NCBI GenBank assembly: GCA_028752905.1
Contig: JAQNBH010000048.1
Span: 372,001-436,000 of the forward strand
DNA length: 64,000 nucleotides
Reading direction: 5' to 3'
From: Cladorhizidae sp. MBARI D1340-BT2
Taxonomy: Eukaryota > Porifera > Demospongiae > Poecilosclerida > Cladorhizidae
Both the position numbers and the translations under genes were made by a program. Under the pieces are notes generated by a model. That model was not told the DNA's origin, did not search any database, and saw only the letters and a list, made by a program, of their open reading frames with translations. Of the stretch, positions 1 to 10,558 are shown one piece after another (positions within the stretch are counted from its first letter, which is position 1; each line of letters begins with the position of its first letter).

Positions 1-575
1 TAACAAGATTTTTGGGGGAAAAATGAGAAACATATAGACCAAATTAGGGCAAATATCAAGATAGAGAACACACAATGAAACCTATCATTCGAAACTTATC
101 AAGTCCATTACAGTGAAGTGTGCAGAATATTATGGATGTTTGATATCAACAGAGAGCACAGGGAGAGACCTATCTTAATAGCTATATATCAAGTTTATAC
201 AGTGAAGTGTGGAGAATCTATGAAGCTAACCTGTTTAGCATCAAGATAGAGAACACAGAGAAACCTATCTTGTGATTCTATGTATGCAGAATATACGGAT
301 GTTTGGTATCAAGAGAGAGAACAGAGAGAGGCCTACCTTTAGAGCTATATATCAAGTCTATTCAGTGAAGTGTGGAGAATCTATGAAGCTAACATGTTCA
401 GCTCAAGATAGAGAACACTGAGAGATACCTATCTTGCAAGTCCATTACAGTGAAGTGTGCAGAATATATGGATGTTTGGTATCAAGAGAGAGCACTTAGA
501 GAGTCCTATCTTAATAGCTATACATCAAGTCTATTCAGTGAAGTGTGGATAATCTACGAAGCTAACATGTTTAGC
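1..575 (+). repeat. Partial satellite monomer at left edge (monomer 0)
   Basis: 3' part of a copy cut by the window start. Tract T5G5A5, no TATA, unconverted, no TA. Carries CGAAACTTATC in A1, a form shared only with monomer 1. Confidence 0.95.
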
Positions 576-960
576 ATCAAGTAAGAGTACAATTCATAAC
601 TGCCCTAATTAACAAGACCAAAGTCCCAGATTTTGTCAACTGATAGAGAAGGCCCTTATCTGCAACATGTCAACAGATTATCAATAAATGTAGTGGTTTT
701 TCACTGGCAGGCCACCGCTTTGGCAACTGGAAAACGCCAGGAAAGATCGCAAACCTTACCACTTCAAATCACCATAACTTGCTAATACTTAGAGTACTCA
801 AAATTTTGGCACGTACAAAAGACAGATAATTAGAAGGGCTATCCGGTGATATAAAAATTATCTTTTTTGGGTAAAGTGTAGAAAAGTTATGAGCTTTACG
901 GCAAAATAACAAGATTTTGGGGGGGAAAATGAGAAACATATAGACCAAATTAGGGCAAAT
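576..960 (+). repeat. Non-subrepeat segment of the monomer (reference: monomer 1)
   Basis: These 385 bp show no internal tandem structure and recur in every copy. They hold the more GC-rich stretch at 701-745 with short inverted repeats (CTGGC 704-708 with GCCAG 736-740; GCCA 711-714 with TGGC 721-724), the palindrome GAGTACTC (792-799), an AT-rich stretch (849-869) and the T/G/A tract just after 907. Two similar decamers, GTCAACTGAT (635-644) and GTCAACAGAT (669-678), lie 34 bp apart. The origin is unknown; it could derive from an older mobile element or an unrelated spacer captured by the subrepeats. Confidence 0.9.
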
Positions 961-1049
961 ATCAAGATAGAGAACACACAATGAAACCTATCATTCGAAA
1001 CTTATCAAGTCCATTACAGTGAAGTGTGCAGAATATTATGGATGTTTGA
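961..1049 (+). repeat. Subrepeat A1 (reference: monomer 1)
   Basis: First A-type subrepeat, 89 bp. It opens with ATCAAGATAGAGAACAC and contains the shared core CAGTGAAGTGTG. It is the only A copy with the CATTCGAA stretch. In 12 monomers its 3' part matches A3 instead. Confidence 0.88.
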
Positions 1050-1145
1050 TATCAACAGAGAGCACAGGGAGAGACCTATCTTAATAGCTATATATCAAGT
1101 TTATACAGTGAAGTGTGGAGAATCTATGAAGCTAACCTGTTTAGC
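1050..1145 (+). repeat. Subrepeat B1 (reference: monomer 1)
   Basis: First B-type subrepeat, 96 bp. Marked by TATCAACAGAG at its start, AAGTTTATACAGTGAAG in the middle and GCTAACCTG near its end, where B2 and B3 have GCTAACATG. In the converted monomers most of it is replaced by B3-type sequence while the CCTG end is kept. Confidence 0.88.
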
Positions 1146-1212
1146 ATCAAGATAGAGAACACAGAGAAACCTATCTTGTGATTCTATGTATGCAGAATAT
1201 ACGGATGTTTGG
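1146..1212 (+). repeat. Subrepeat A2, shortened (reference: monomer 1)
   Basis: Second A-type subrepeat, only 67 bp. It lacks the segment holding the CAGTGAAGTG core seen in A1 and A3, so each monomer has five cores rather than six. The polymorphic TA dinucleotide (ACACATAGAG versus ACACAGAG) is here. Confidence 0.85.
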
Positions 1213-1308
1213 TATCAAGAGAGAGAACAGAGAGAGGCCTACCTTTAGAGCTATATATCAAGTCTATTCAGTGAAGTGTGGAGAATCTATGAAGCTAACA
1301 TGTTCAGC
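1213..1308 (+). repeat. Subrepeat B2 (reference: monomer 1)
   Basis: Second B-type subrepeat, 96 bp, with GGCCTACCTTTAGAGC in place of the TCCTATCTTAATAGC of B3. It ends ATGTTCAGC, or ATGTTTAGC in nine of the converted monomers. Confidence 0.88.
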
Positions 1309-1385
1309 TCAAGATAGAGAACACTGAGAGATACCTATCTTGCAAGTCCATTACAGTGAAGTGTGCAGAATATATGGATGTTTGG
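1309..1385 (+). repeat. Subrepeat A3 (reference: monomer 1)
   Basis: Third A-type subrepeat, 77 bp, with ATATATGGATGTTTGG at its end. A3 and B3 align well with each other (TCAAGA..GAGA.CAC..AGAGA, CCTATCTT, CAAGTC.ATT, CAGTGAAGTGTG), which shows that A and B descend from one unit of roughly 90 bp. Confidence 0.88.
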
Positions 1386-1481
1386 TATCAAGAGAGAGCA
1401 CTTAGAGAGTCCTATCTTAATAGCTATACATCAAGTCTATTCAGTGAAGTGTGGATAATCTACGAAGCTAACATGTTTAGC
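1386..1481 (+). repeat. Subrepeat B3 (reference: monomer 1)
   Basis: Third B-type subrepeat, 96 bp, with the private forms GTGTGGATAATCTACGAAG and CTATACATCAAG. It is followed by ATCAAGTAAGAG, which looks like the first few bases of a fourth A copy that then breaks into the non-repeated segment. Confidence 0.88.
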
Positions 1482-2388
1482 ATCAAGTAAGAGTACAATT
1501 CATAACTGCCCTAATTAACAAGACCAAAGTCCCAGATTTTGTCAACTGATAGAGAAGGCCCTTATCTGCAACATGTCAACAGATTATCAATAAATGTAGT
1601 GGTTTTTCACTGGCAGGCCACCGCTTTGGCAACTGGAAAACGCCAGGAAAGATCGCAAACCTTACCACTTCAAATCACCATAACTTGCTAATACTTAGAG
1701 TACTCAAAATTTTGGCACGTACAAAAGACAGATAATTAGAAGGGCTATCCGGTGATATAAAAATTATCTTTTTTGGGTAAAGTGATGAATAGTTATGAGC
1801 TTTACGGCAAAATAACAAGATTTTTGGGGGGGAAATGAGAAACATATAGACCAAATTAGGGCAAATATCAAGATAGAGAACACACAATGAAACCTATCAT
1901 TCGAATCATATCAAGTCCATTACAGTGAAGTGTGCAGAATATATGGATGTTTGGTATCAAGAGAGAGCACTTAGAGAGTCCTATCTTAATAGCTATACAT
2001 CAAGTCTATTCAGTGAAGTGTGGAGAATCTATGAAGCTAACCTGTTTAGCATCAAGATAGAGAACACATAGAGAAACCTATCTTGTGATTCTATGTATGC
2101 AGAATATACGGATGTTTGGTATCAAGAGAGAGAACAGGGAGAGGCCTACCTTTAGAGCTATATATCAAGTCTATTCAGTGAAGTGTGGAGAATCTATGAA
2201 GCTAACATGTTTAGCTCAAGATAGAGAACACTGAGAGATACCTATCTTGCAAGTCCATTACAGTGAAGTGTGCAGAATATATGGATGTTTGGTATCAAGA
2301 GAGAGCACTTAGAGAGTCCTATCTTAATAGCTATACATCAAGTCTATTCAGTGAAGTGTGGATAATCTACGAAGCTAACATGTTTAGC
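1482..2388 (+). repeat. Satellite monomer 2 (907 bp)
   Basis: ATGAATAG, converted, TA. Belongs to the same haplotype as monomers 8 and 17, with AACAGGGAGAGG and ATGTTTAGC in B2. Confidence 0.96.
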
Positions 2389-3295
2389 ATCAAGTAAGAG
2401 TACAATTCATAACTGCCCTAATTAACAAGACCAAGTCCCAGATTTTGTCAACTGATAGAGAAGGCCCTTATCTGCAACATGTCAACAGATTATCAATAAA
2501 TGTAGTGGTTTTTCACTGGCAGGCCACCGCTTTGGCAACTGGAAAACGCCAGGAAAGATCGCAAACCTTACCACTTCAAATCACCATAACTTGCTAATAC
2601 TTAGAGTACTCAAAATTTTGGCACGTACAAAAGACAGATAATTAGAAGGGCTATCCGGTGATATAAAAATTATCTTTTTTGGGTAAAGTGTAGAAAAGTT
2701 ATGAGCTTTACGGCAAAATAACAAGATTTTTGGGGGGGAAATGAGAAACATATAGACCAAATTAGGGCAAATATCAAGATAGAGAACACACAATGAAACC
2801 TATCATTCGAATCATATCAAGTCCATTACAGTGAAGTGTGCAGAATATTATGGATGTTTGATATCAACAGAGAGCACAGGGAGAGACCTATCTTAATAGC
2901 TATATATCAAGTTTATACAGTGAAGTGTGGAGAATCTATGAAGCTAACCTGTTTAGCATCAAGATAGAGAACACATAGAGAAACCTATCTTGTGATTCTA
3001 TGTATGCAGAATATACGGATGTTTGGTATCAAGAGAGAGAACAGAGAGAGGCCTACCTTTAGAGCTATATATCAAGTCTATTCAGTGAAGTGTGGAGAAT
3101 CTATGAAGCTAACATGTTCAGCTCAAGATAGAGAACACTGAGAGATACCTATCTTGCAAGTCCATTACAGTGAAGTGTGCAGAATATATGGATGTTTGGT
3201 ATCAAGAGAGAGCACTTAGAGAGTCCTATCTTAATAGCTATACATCAAGTCTATTCAGTGAAGTGTGGATAATCTACGAAGCTAACATGTTTAGC
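2389..3295 (+). repeat. Satellite monomer 3 (907 bp)
   Basis: Unconverted, TA. Unique single-A deletion near 2433 (ACCAAGTCCC), the only length change outside the four common indels. Confidence 0.96.
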
Positions 3296-4207
3296 ATCAA
3301 GTAAGAGTACAATTCATAACTGCCCTAATTAACAAGACCAAAGTCCCAGATTTTGTCAACTGATAGAGAAGGCCCTTATCTGCAACATGTCAACAGATTA
3401 TCAATAAATGTAGTGGTTTTTCACTGGCAGGCCACCGCTTTGGCAACTGGAAAACGCCAGGAAAGATCGCAAACCTTACCACTTCAAATCACCATAACTT
3501 GCTAATACTTAGAGTACTCAAAATTTTGGCACGTACAAAAGACAGATAATTAGAAGGGCTATCCGGTGATATAAAAATTATCTTTTTTGGGTAAAGTGTT
3601 GAATAGTTATGAGCTTTACGGCAAAATAACAAGATTTTTGGGGGGGAAATGAGAAACATATATATAGACCAAATTAGGGCAAATATCAAGATAGAGAACA
3701 CACAATGAAACCTATCATTCGAATCATATCAAGTCCATTACAGTGAAGTGTGCAGAATATTATGGATGTTTGATATCAACAGAGAGCACAGGGAGAGACC
3801 TATCTTAATAGCTATATATCAAGTTTATACAGTGAAGTGTGGAGAATCTATGAAGCTAACCTGTTTAGCATCAAGATAGAGAACACATAGAGAAACCTAT
3901 CTTGTGATTCTATGTATGCAGAATATACGGATGTTTGGTATCAAGAGAGAGAACAGAGAGAGGCCTACCTTTAGAGCTATATATCAAGTCTATTCAGTGA
4001 AGTGTGGAGAATCTATGAAGCTAACATGTTCAGCTCAAGATAGAGAACACTGAGAGATACCTATCTTGCAAGTCCATTACAGTGAAGTGTGCAGAATATA
4101 TGGATGTTTGGTATCAAGAGAGAGCACTTAGAGAGTCCTATCTTAATAGCTATACATCAAGTCTATTCAGTGAAGTGTGGATAATCTACGAAGCTAACAT
4201 GTTTAGC
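3296..4207 (+). repeat. Satellite monomer 4 (912 bp)
   Basis: TTGAATAG together with TATA; unconverted, TA. It is the only copy with TTGAATAG but no conversion and the only one combining it with TATA, so probably a recombinant. Confidence 0.96.
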
Positions 4208-5113
4208 ATCAAGTAAGAGTACAATTCATAACTGCCCTAATTAACAAGACCAAAGTCCCAGATTTTGTCAACTGATAGAGAAGGCCCTTATCTGCAACAT
4301 GTCAACAGATTATCAATAAATGTAGTGGTTTTTCACTGGCAGGCCACCGCTTTGGCAACTGGAAAACGCCAGGAAAGATCGCAAACCTTACCACTTCAAA
4401 TCACCATAACTTGCTAATACTTAGAGTACTCAAAATTTTGGCACGTACAAAAGACAGATAATTAGAAGGGCTATCCGGTGATATAAAAATTATCTTTTTT
4501 GGGTAAAGTGTAGAAAAGTTATGAGCTTTACGGCAAAATAACAAGATTTTTGGGGGGAAAATGAGAAACATATAGACCAAATTAGGGCAAATATCAAGAT
4601 AGAGAACACACAATGAAACCTATCATTCGAATCATATCAAGTCCATTACAGTGAAGTGTGCAGAATATTATGGATGTTTGATATCAACAGAGAGCACAGG
4701 GAGAGACCTATCTTAATAGCTATATATCAAGTTTATACAGTGAAGTGTGGAGAATCTATGAAGCTAACCTGTTTAGCATCAAGATAGAGAACACAGAGAA
4801 ACCTATCTTGTGATTCTATGTATGCAGAATATACGGATGTTTGGTATCAAGAGAGAGAACAGAGAGAGGCCTACCTTTAGAGCTATATATCAAGTCTATT
4901 CAGTGAAGTGTGGAGAATCTATGAAGCTAACATGTTCAGCTCAAGATAGAGAACACTGAGAGATACCTATCTTGCAAGTCCATTACAGTGAAGTGTGCAG
5001 AATATATGGATGTTTGGTATCAAGAGAGAGCACTTAGAGAGTCCTATCTTAATAGCTATACATCAAGTCTATTCAGTGAAGTGTGGATAATCTACGAAGC
5101 TAACATGTTTAGC
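4208..5113 (+). repeat. Satellite monomer 5 (906 bp)
   Basis: Tract T5G6A4, unconverted, no TA. As often in this array, the T5G6A4 copy directly follows a TATA copy. Confidence 0.96.
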
Positions 5114-6019
5114 ATCAAGTAAGAGTACAATTCATAACTGCCCTAATTAACAAGACCAAAGTCCCAGATTTTGTCAACTGATAGAGAAGGCCCTTATCTG
5201 CAACATGTCAACAGATTATCAATAAATGTAGTGGTTTTTCACTGGCAGGCCACCGCTTTGGCAACTGGAAAACGCCAGGAAAGATCGCAAACCTTACCAC
5301 TTCAAATCACCATAACTTGCTAATACTTAGAGTACTCAAAATTTTGGCACGTACAAAAGACAGATAATTAGAAGGGCTATCCGGTGATATAAAAATTATC
5401 TTTTTTGGGTAAAGTGTAGAAAAGTTATGAGCTTTACGGCAAAATAACAAGATTTTTGGGGGGGAAATGAGAAACATATAGACCAAATTAGGGCAAATAT
5501 CAAGATAGAGAACACACAATGAAACCTATCATTCGAATCATATCAAGTCCATTACAGTGAAGTGTGCAGAATATTATGGATGTTTGATATCAACAGAGAG
5601 CACAGGGAGAGACCTATCTTAATAGCTATATATCAAGTTTATACAGTGAAGTGTGGAGAATCTATGAAGCTAACCTGTTTAGCATCAAGATAGAGAACAC
5701 AGAGAAACCTATCTTGTGATTCTATGTATGCAGAATATACGGATGTTTGGTATCAAGAGAGAGAACAGAGAGAGGCCTACCTTTAGAGCTATATATCAAG
5801 TCTATTCAGTGAAGTGTGGAGAATCTATGAAGCTAACATGTTCAGCTCAAGATAGAGAACACTGAGAGATACCTATCTTGCAAGTCCATTACAGTGAAGT
5901 GTGCAGAATATATGGATGTTTGGTATCAAGAGAGAGCACTTAGAGAGTCCTATCTTAATAGCTATACATCAAGTCTATTCAGTGAAGTGTGGATAATCTA
6001 CGAAGCTAACATGTTTAGC
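5114..6019 (+). repeat. Satellite monomer 6 (906 bp)
   Basis: Default tract, unconverted, no TA. The TA difference from monomer 15 sets the left limit of the 8,171-bp-offset duplication. Confidence 0.96.
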
Positions 6020-6924
6020 ATCAAGTAAGAGTACAATTCATAACTGCCCTAATTAACAAGACCAAAGTCCCAGATTTTGTCAACTGATAGAGAAGGCCCT
6101 TATCTGCAACATGTCAACAGATTATCAATAAATGTAGTGGTTTTTCACTGGCAGGCCACCGCTTTGGCAACTGGAAAACGCCAGGAAAGATCGCAAACCT
6201 TACCACTTCAAATCACCATAACTTGCTAATACTTAGAGTACTCAAAATTTTGGCACGTACAAAAGACAGATAATTAGAAGGGCTATCCGGTGATATAAAA
6301 ATTATCTTTTTTGGGTAAAGTGTTGAATAGTTATGAGCTTTACGGCAAAATAACAAGATTTTTGGGGGGGAAATGAGAAACATATAGACCAAATTAGGGC
6401 AAATATCAAGATAGAGAACACACAATGAAACCTATCATTCGAATCATATCAAGTCCATTACAGTGAAGTGTGCAGAATATATGGATGTTTGGTATCAAGA
6501 GAGAGCACTTAGAGAGTCCTATCTTAATAGCTATACATCAAGTCTATTCAGTGAAGTGTGGAGAATCTATGAAGCTAACCTGTTTAGCATCAAGATAGAG
6601 AACACAGAGAAACCTATCTTGTGATTCTATGTATGCAGAATATACGGATGTTTGGTATCAAGAGAGAGAACAGAGAGAGGCCTACCTTTAGAGCTATATA
6701 TCAAGTCTATTCAGTGAAGTGTGGAGAATCTATGAAGCTAACATGTTCAGCTCAAGATAGAGAACACTGAGAGATACCTATCTTGCAAGTCCATTACAGT
6801 GAAGTGTGCAGAATATATGGATGTTTGGTATCAAGAGAGAGCACTTAGAGAGTCCTATCTTAATAGCTATACATCAAGTCTATTCAGTGAAGTGTGGATA
6901 ATCTACGAAGCTAACATGTTTAGC
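6020..6924 (+). repeat. Satellite monomer 7 (905 bp)
   Basis: TTGAATAG, converted, no TA, hence the shortest length class. Same haplotype as monomer 16. Confidence 0.96.
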
Positions 6925-7831
6925 ATCAAGTAAGAGTACAATTCATAACTGCCCTAATTAACAAGACCAAAGTCCCAGATTTTGTCAACTGATAGAGAAG
7001 GCCCTTATCTGCAACATGTCAACAGATTATCAATAAATGTAGTGGTTTTTCACTGGCAGGCCACCGCTTTGGCAACTGGAAAACGCCAGGAAAGATCGCA
7101 AACCTTACCACTTCAAATCACCATAACTTGCTAATACTTAGAGTACTCAAAATTTTGGCACGTACAAAAGACAGATAATTAGAAGGGCTATCCGGTGATA
7201 TAAAAATTATCTTTTTTGGGTAAAGTGATGAATAGTTATGAGCTTTACGGCAAAATAACAAGATTTTTGGGGGGGAAATGAGAAACATATAGACCAAATT
7301 AGGGCAAATATCAAGATAGAGAACACACAATGAAACCTATCATTCGAATCATATCAAGTCCATTACAGTGAAGTGTGCAGAATATATGGATGTTTGGTAT
7401 CAAGAGAGAGCACTTAGAGAGTCCTATCTTAATAGCTATACATCAAGTCTATTCAGTGAAGTGTGGAGAATCTATGAAGCTAACCTGTTTAGCATCAAGA
7501 TAGAGAACACATAGAGAAACCTATCTTGTGATTCTATGTATGCAGAATATACGGATGTTTGGTATCAAGAGAGAGAACAGGGAGAGGCCTACCTTTAGAG
7601 CTATATATCAAGTCTATTCAGTGAAGTGTGGAGAATCTATGAAGCTAACATGTTTAGCTCAAGATAGAGAACACTGAGAGATACCTATCTTGCAAGTCCA
7701 TTACAGTGAAGTGTGCAGAATATATGGATGTTTGGTATCAAGAGAGAGCACTTAGAGAGTCCTATCTTAATAGCTATACATCAAGTCTATTCAGTGAAGT
7801 GTGGATAATCTACGAAGCTAACATGTTTAGC
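6925..7831 (+). repeat. Satellite monomer 8 (907 bp)
   Basis: ATGAATAG, converted, TA, AACAGGGAGAGG in B2. Counterpart of monomer 17. Confidence 0.96.
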
Positions 7832-8739
7832 ATCAAGTAAGAGTACAATTCATAACTGCCCTAATTAACAAGACCAAAGTCCCAGATTTTGTCAACTGAT
7901 AGAGAAGGCCCTTATCTGCAACATGTCAACAGATTATCAATAAATGTAGTGGTTTTTCACTGGCAGGCCACCGCTTTGGCAACTGGAAAACGCCAGGAAA
8001 GATCGCAAACCTTACCACTTCAAATCACCATAACTTGCTAATACTTAGAGTACTCAAAATTTTGGCACGTACAAAAGACAGATAATTAGAAGGGCTATCC
8101 GGTGATATAAAAATTATCTTTTTTGGGTAAAGTGTAGAAAAGTTATGAGCTTTACGGCAAAATAACAAGATTTTTGGGGGGGAAATGAGAAACATATAGA
8201 CCAAATTAGGGCAAATATCAAGATAGAGAACACACAATGAAACCTATCATTCGAATCATATCAAGTCCATTACAGTGAAGTGTGCAGAATATTATGGATG
8301 TTTGATATCAACAGAGAGCACAGGGAGAGACCTATCTTAATAGCTATATATCAAGTTTATACAGTGAAGTGTGGAGAATCTATGAAGCTAACCTGTTTAG
8401 CATCAAGATAGAGAACACATAGAGAAACCTATCTTGTGATTCTATGTATGCAGAATATACGGATGTTTGGTATCAAGAGAGAGAACAGAGAGAGGCCTAC
8501 CTTTAGAGCTATATATCAAGTCTATTCAGTGAAGTGTGGAGAATCTATGAAGCTAACATGTTCAGCTCAAGATAGAGAACACTGAGAGATACCTATCTTG
8601 CAAGTCCATTACAGTGAAGTGTGCAGAATATATGGATGTTTGGTATCAAGAGAGAGCACTTAGAGAGTCCTATCTTAATAGCTATACATCAAGTCTATTC
8701 AGTGAAGTGTGGATAATCTACGAAGCTAACATGTTTAGC
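7832..8739 (+). repeat. Satellite monomer 9 (908 bp)
   Basis: Default tract, unconverted, TA. Counterpart of monomer 18. Confidence 0.96.
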
Positions 8740-9646
8740 ATCAAGTAAGAGTACAATTCATAACTGCCCTAATTAACAAGACCAAAGTCCCAGATTTTGT
8801 CAACTGATAGAGAAGGCCCTTATCTGCAACATGTCAACAGATTATCAATAAATGTAGTGGTTTTTCACTGGCAGGCCACCGCTTTGGCAACTGGAAAACG
8901 CCAGGAAAGATCGCAAACCTTACCACTTCAAATCACCATAACTTGCTAATACTTAGAGTACTCAAAATTTTGGCACGTACAAAAGACAGATAATTAGAAG
9001 GGCTATCCGGTGATATAAAAATTATCTTTTTTGGGTAAAGTGTTGAATAGTTATGAGCTTTACGGCAAAATAACAAGATTTTTGGGGGGGAAATGAGAAA
9101 CATATAGACCAAATTAGGGCAAATATCAAGATAGAGAACACACAATGAAACCTATCATTCGAATCATATCAAGTCCATTACAGTGAAGTGTGCAGAATAT
9201 ATGGATGTTTGGTATCAAGAGAGAGCACTTAGAGAGTCCTATCTTAATAGCTATACATGAAGTCTATTCAGTGAAGTGTGGAGAATCTATGAAGCTAACC
9301 TGTTTAGCATCAAGATAGAGAACACATAGAGAAACCTATCTTGTGATTCTATGTATGCAGAATATACGGATGTTTGGTATCAAGAGAGAGAACAGAGAGA
9401 GGCCTACCTTTAGAGCTATATATCAAGTCTATTCAGTGAAGTGTGGAGAATCTATGAAGCTAACATGTTTAGCTCAAGATAGAGAACACTGAGAGATACC
9501 TATCTTGCAAGTCCATTACAGTGAAGTGTGCAGAATATATGGATGTTTGGTATCAAGAGAGAGCACTTAGAGAGTCCTATCTTAATAGCTATACATCAAG
9601 TCTATTCAGTGAAGTGTGGATAATCTACGAAGCTAACATGTTTAGC
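8740..9646 (+). repeat. Satellite monomer 10 (907 bp)
   Basis: TTGAATAG, converted, TA. Private C-to-G change at 9259 (CATACATGAAG), found elsewhere only in monomer 19. Confidence 0.96.
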
Positions 9647-10558
9647 ATCAAGTAAGAGTACAATTCATAACTGCCCTAATTAACAAGACCAAAGTCCCAG
9701 ATTTTGTCAACTGATAGAGAAGGCCCTTATCTGCAACATGTCAACAGATTATCAATAAATGTAGTGGTTTTTCACTGGCAGGCCACCGCTTTGGCAACTG
9801 GAAAACGCCAGGAAAGATCGCAAACCTTACCACTTCAAATCACCATAACTTGCTAATACTTAGAGTACTCAAAATTTTGGCACGTACAAAAGACAGATAA
9901 TTAGAAGGGCTATCCGGTGATATAAAAATTATCTTTTTTGGGTAAAGTGTAGAAAAGTTATGAGCTTTACGGCAAAATAACAAGATTTTTGGGGGGGAAA
10001 TGAGAAACATATATATAGACCAAATTAGGGCAAATATCAAGATAGAGAACACACAATGAAACCTATCATTCGAATCATATCAAGTCCATTACAGTGAAGT
10101 GTGCAGAATATTATGGATGTTTGATATCAACAGAGAGCACAGGGAGAGACCTATCTTAATAGCTATATATCAAGTTTATACAGTGAAGTGTGGAGAATCT
10201 ATGAAGCTAACCTGTTTAGCATCAAGATAGAGAACACATAGAGAAACCTATCTTGTGATTCTATGTATGCAGAATATACGGATGTTTGGTATCAAGAGAG
10301 AGAACAGAGAGAGGCCTACCTTTAGAGCTATATATCAAGTCTATTCAGTGAAGTGTGGAGAATCTATGAAGCTAACATGTTCAGCTCAAGATAGAGAACA
10401 CTGAGAGATACCTATCTTGCAAGTCCATTACAGTGAAGTGTGCAGAATATATGGATGTTTGGTATCAAGAGAGAGCACTTAGAGAGTCCTATCTTAATAG
10501 CTATACATCAAGTCTATTCAGTGAAGTGTGGATAATCTACGAAGCTAACATGTTTAGC
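9647..10558 (+). repeat. Satellite monomer 11 (912 bp)
   Basis: TATA, default tract, unconverted, TA. Counterpart of monomer 20. Confidence 0.96.

Larger units (their letters stand above)
576..1481 (+). repeat. Satellite monomer 1 (906 bp)
   Basis: Tract T4G7A4, unconverted, no TA. Shares CGAAACTTATC with monomer 0; every later copy has CGAATCATATC. Used as the reference for subrepeat coordinates. Confidence 0.96.

Noticed and set aside
86..100. CATTCGAATCATATC in A1 as a CENP-B box
   Set aside because: It shares TTCG and the internal A but lacks the essential CGGG half; monomers 0 and 1 also carry a different sequence there.
849..869. GATATAAAAATTATC as a promoter TATA box
   Set aside because: AT-rich strings are expected by chance here and no initiator, downstream gene or transcript evidence accompanies it.
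576..960. Non-repeated segment as a transposable element or LTR fragment
   Set aside because: No terminal inverted repeat, target-site duplication, primer-binding site or coding remnant can be seen; it remains possible but unsupported.
769..981. 70-aa minus-strand open frame (and its 69 repeats) as genes
   Set aside because: It starts at TTG or GTG, has no recognisable domain, varies mostly by replacement changes, and lies wholly inside a tandem satellite.
990..1005. ATTCGAATC in A1 as an RNA polymerase III B box or tRNA-derived origin
   Set aside because: In the common form the core matches partly (about 8 of 11 positions), but no A box is seen at a suitable distance upstream and no cloverleaf can be drawn; monomers 0 and 1 lack it.
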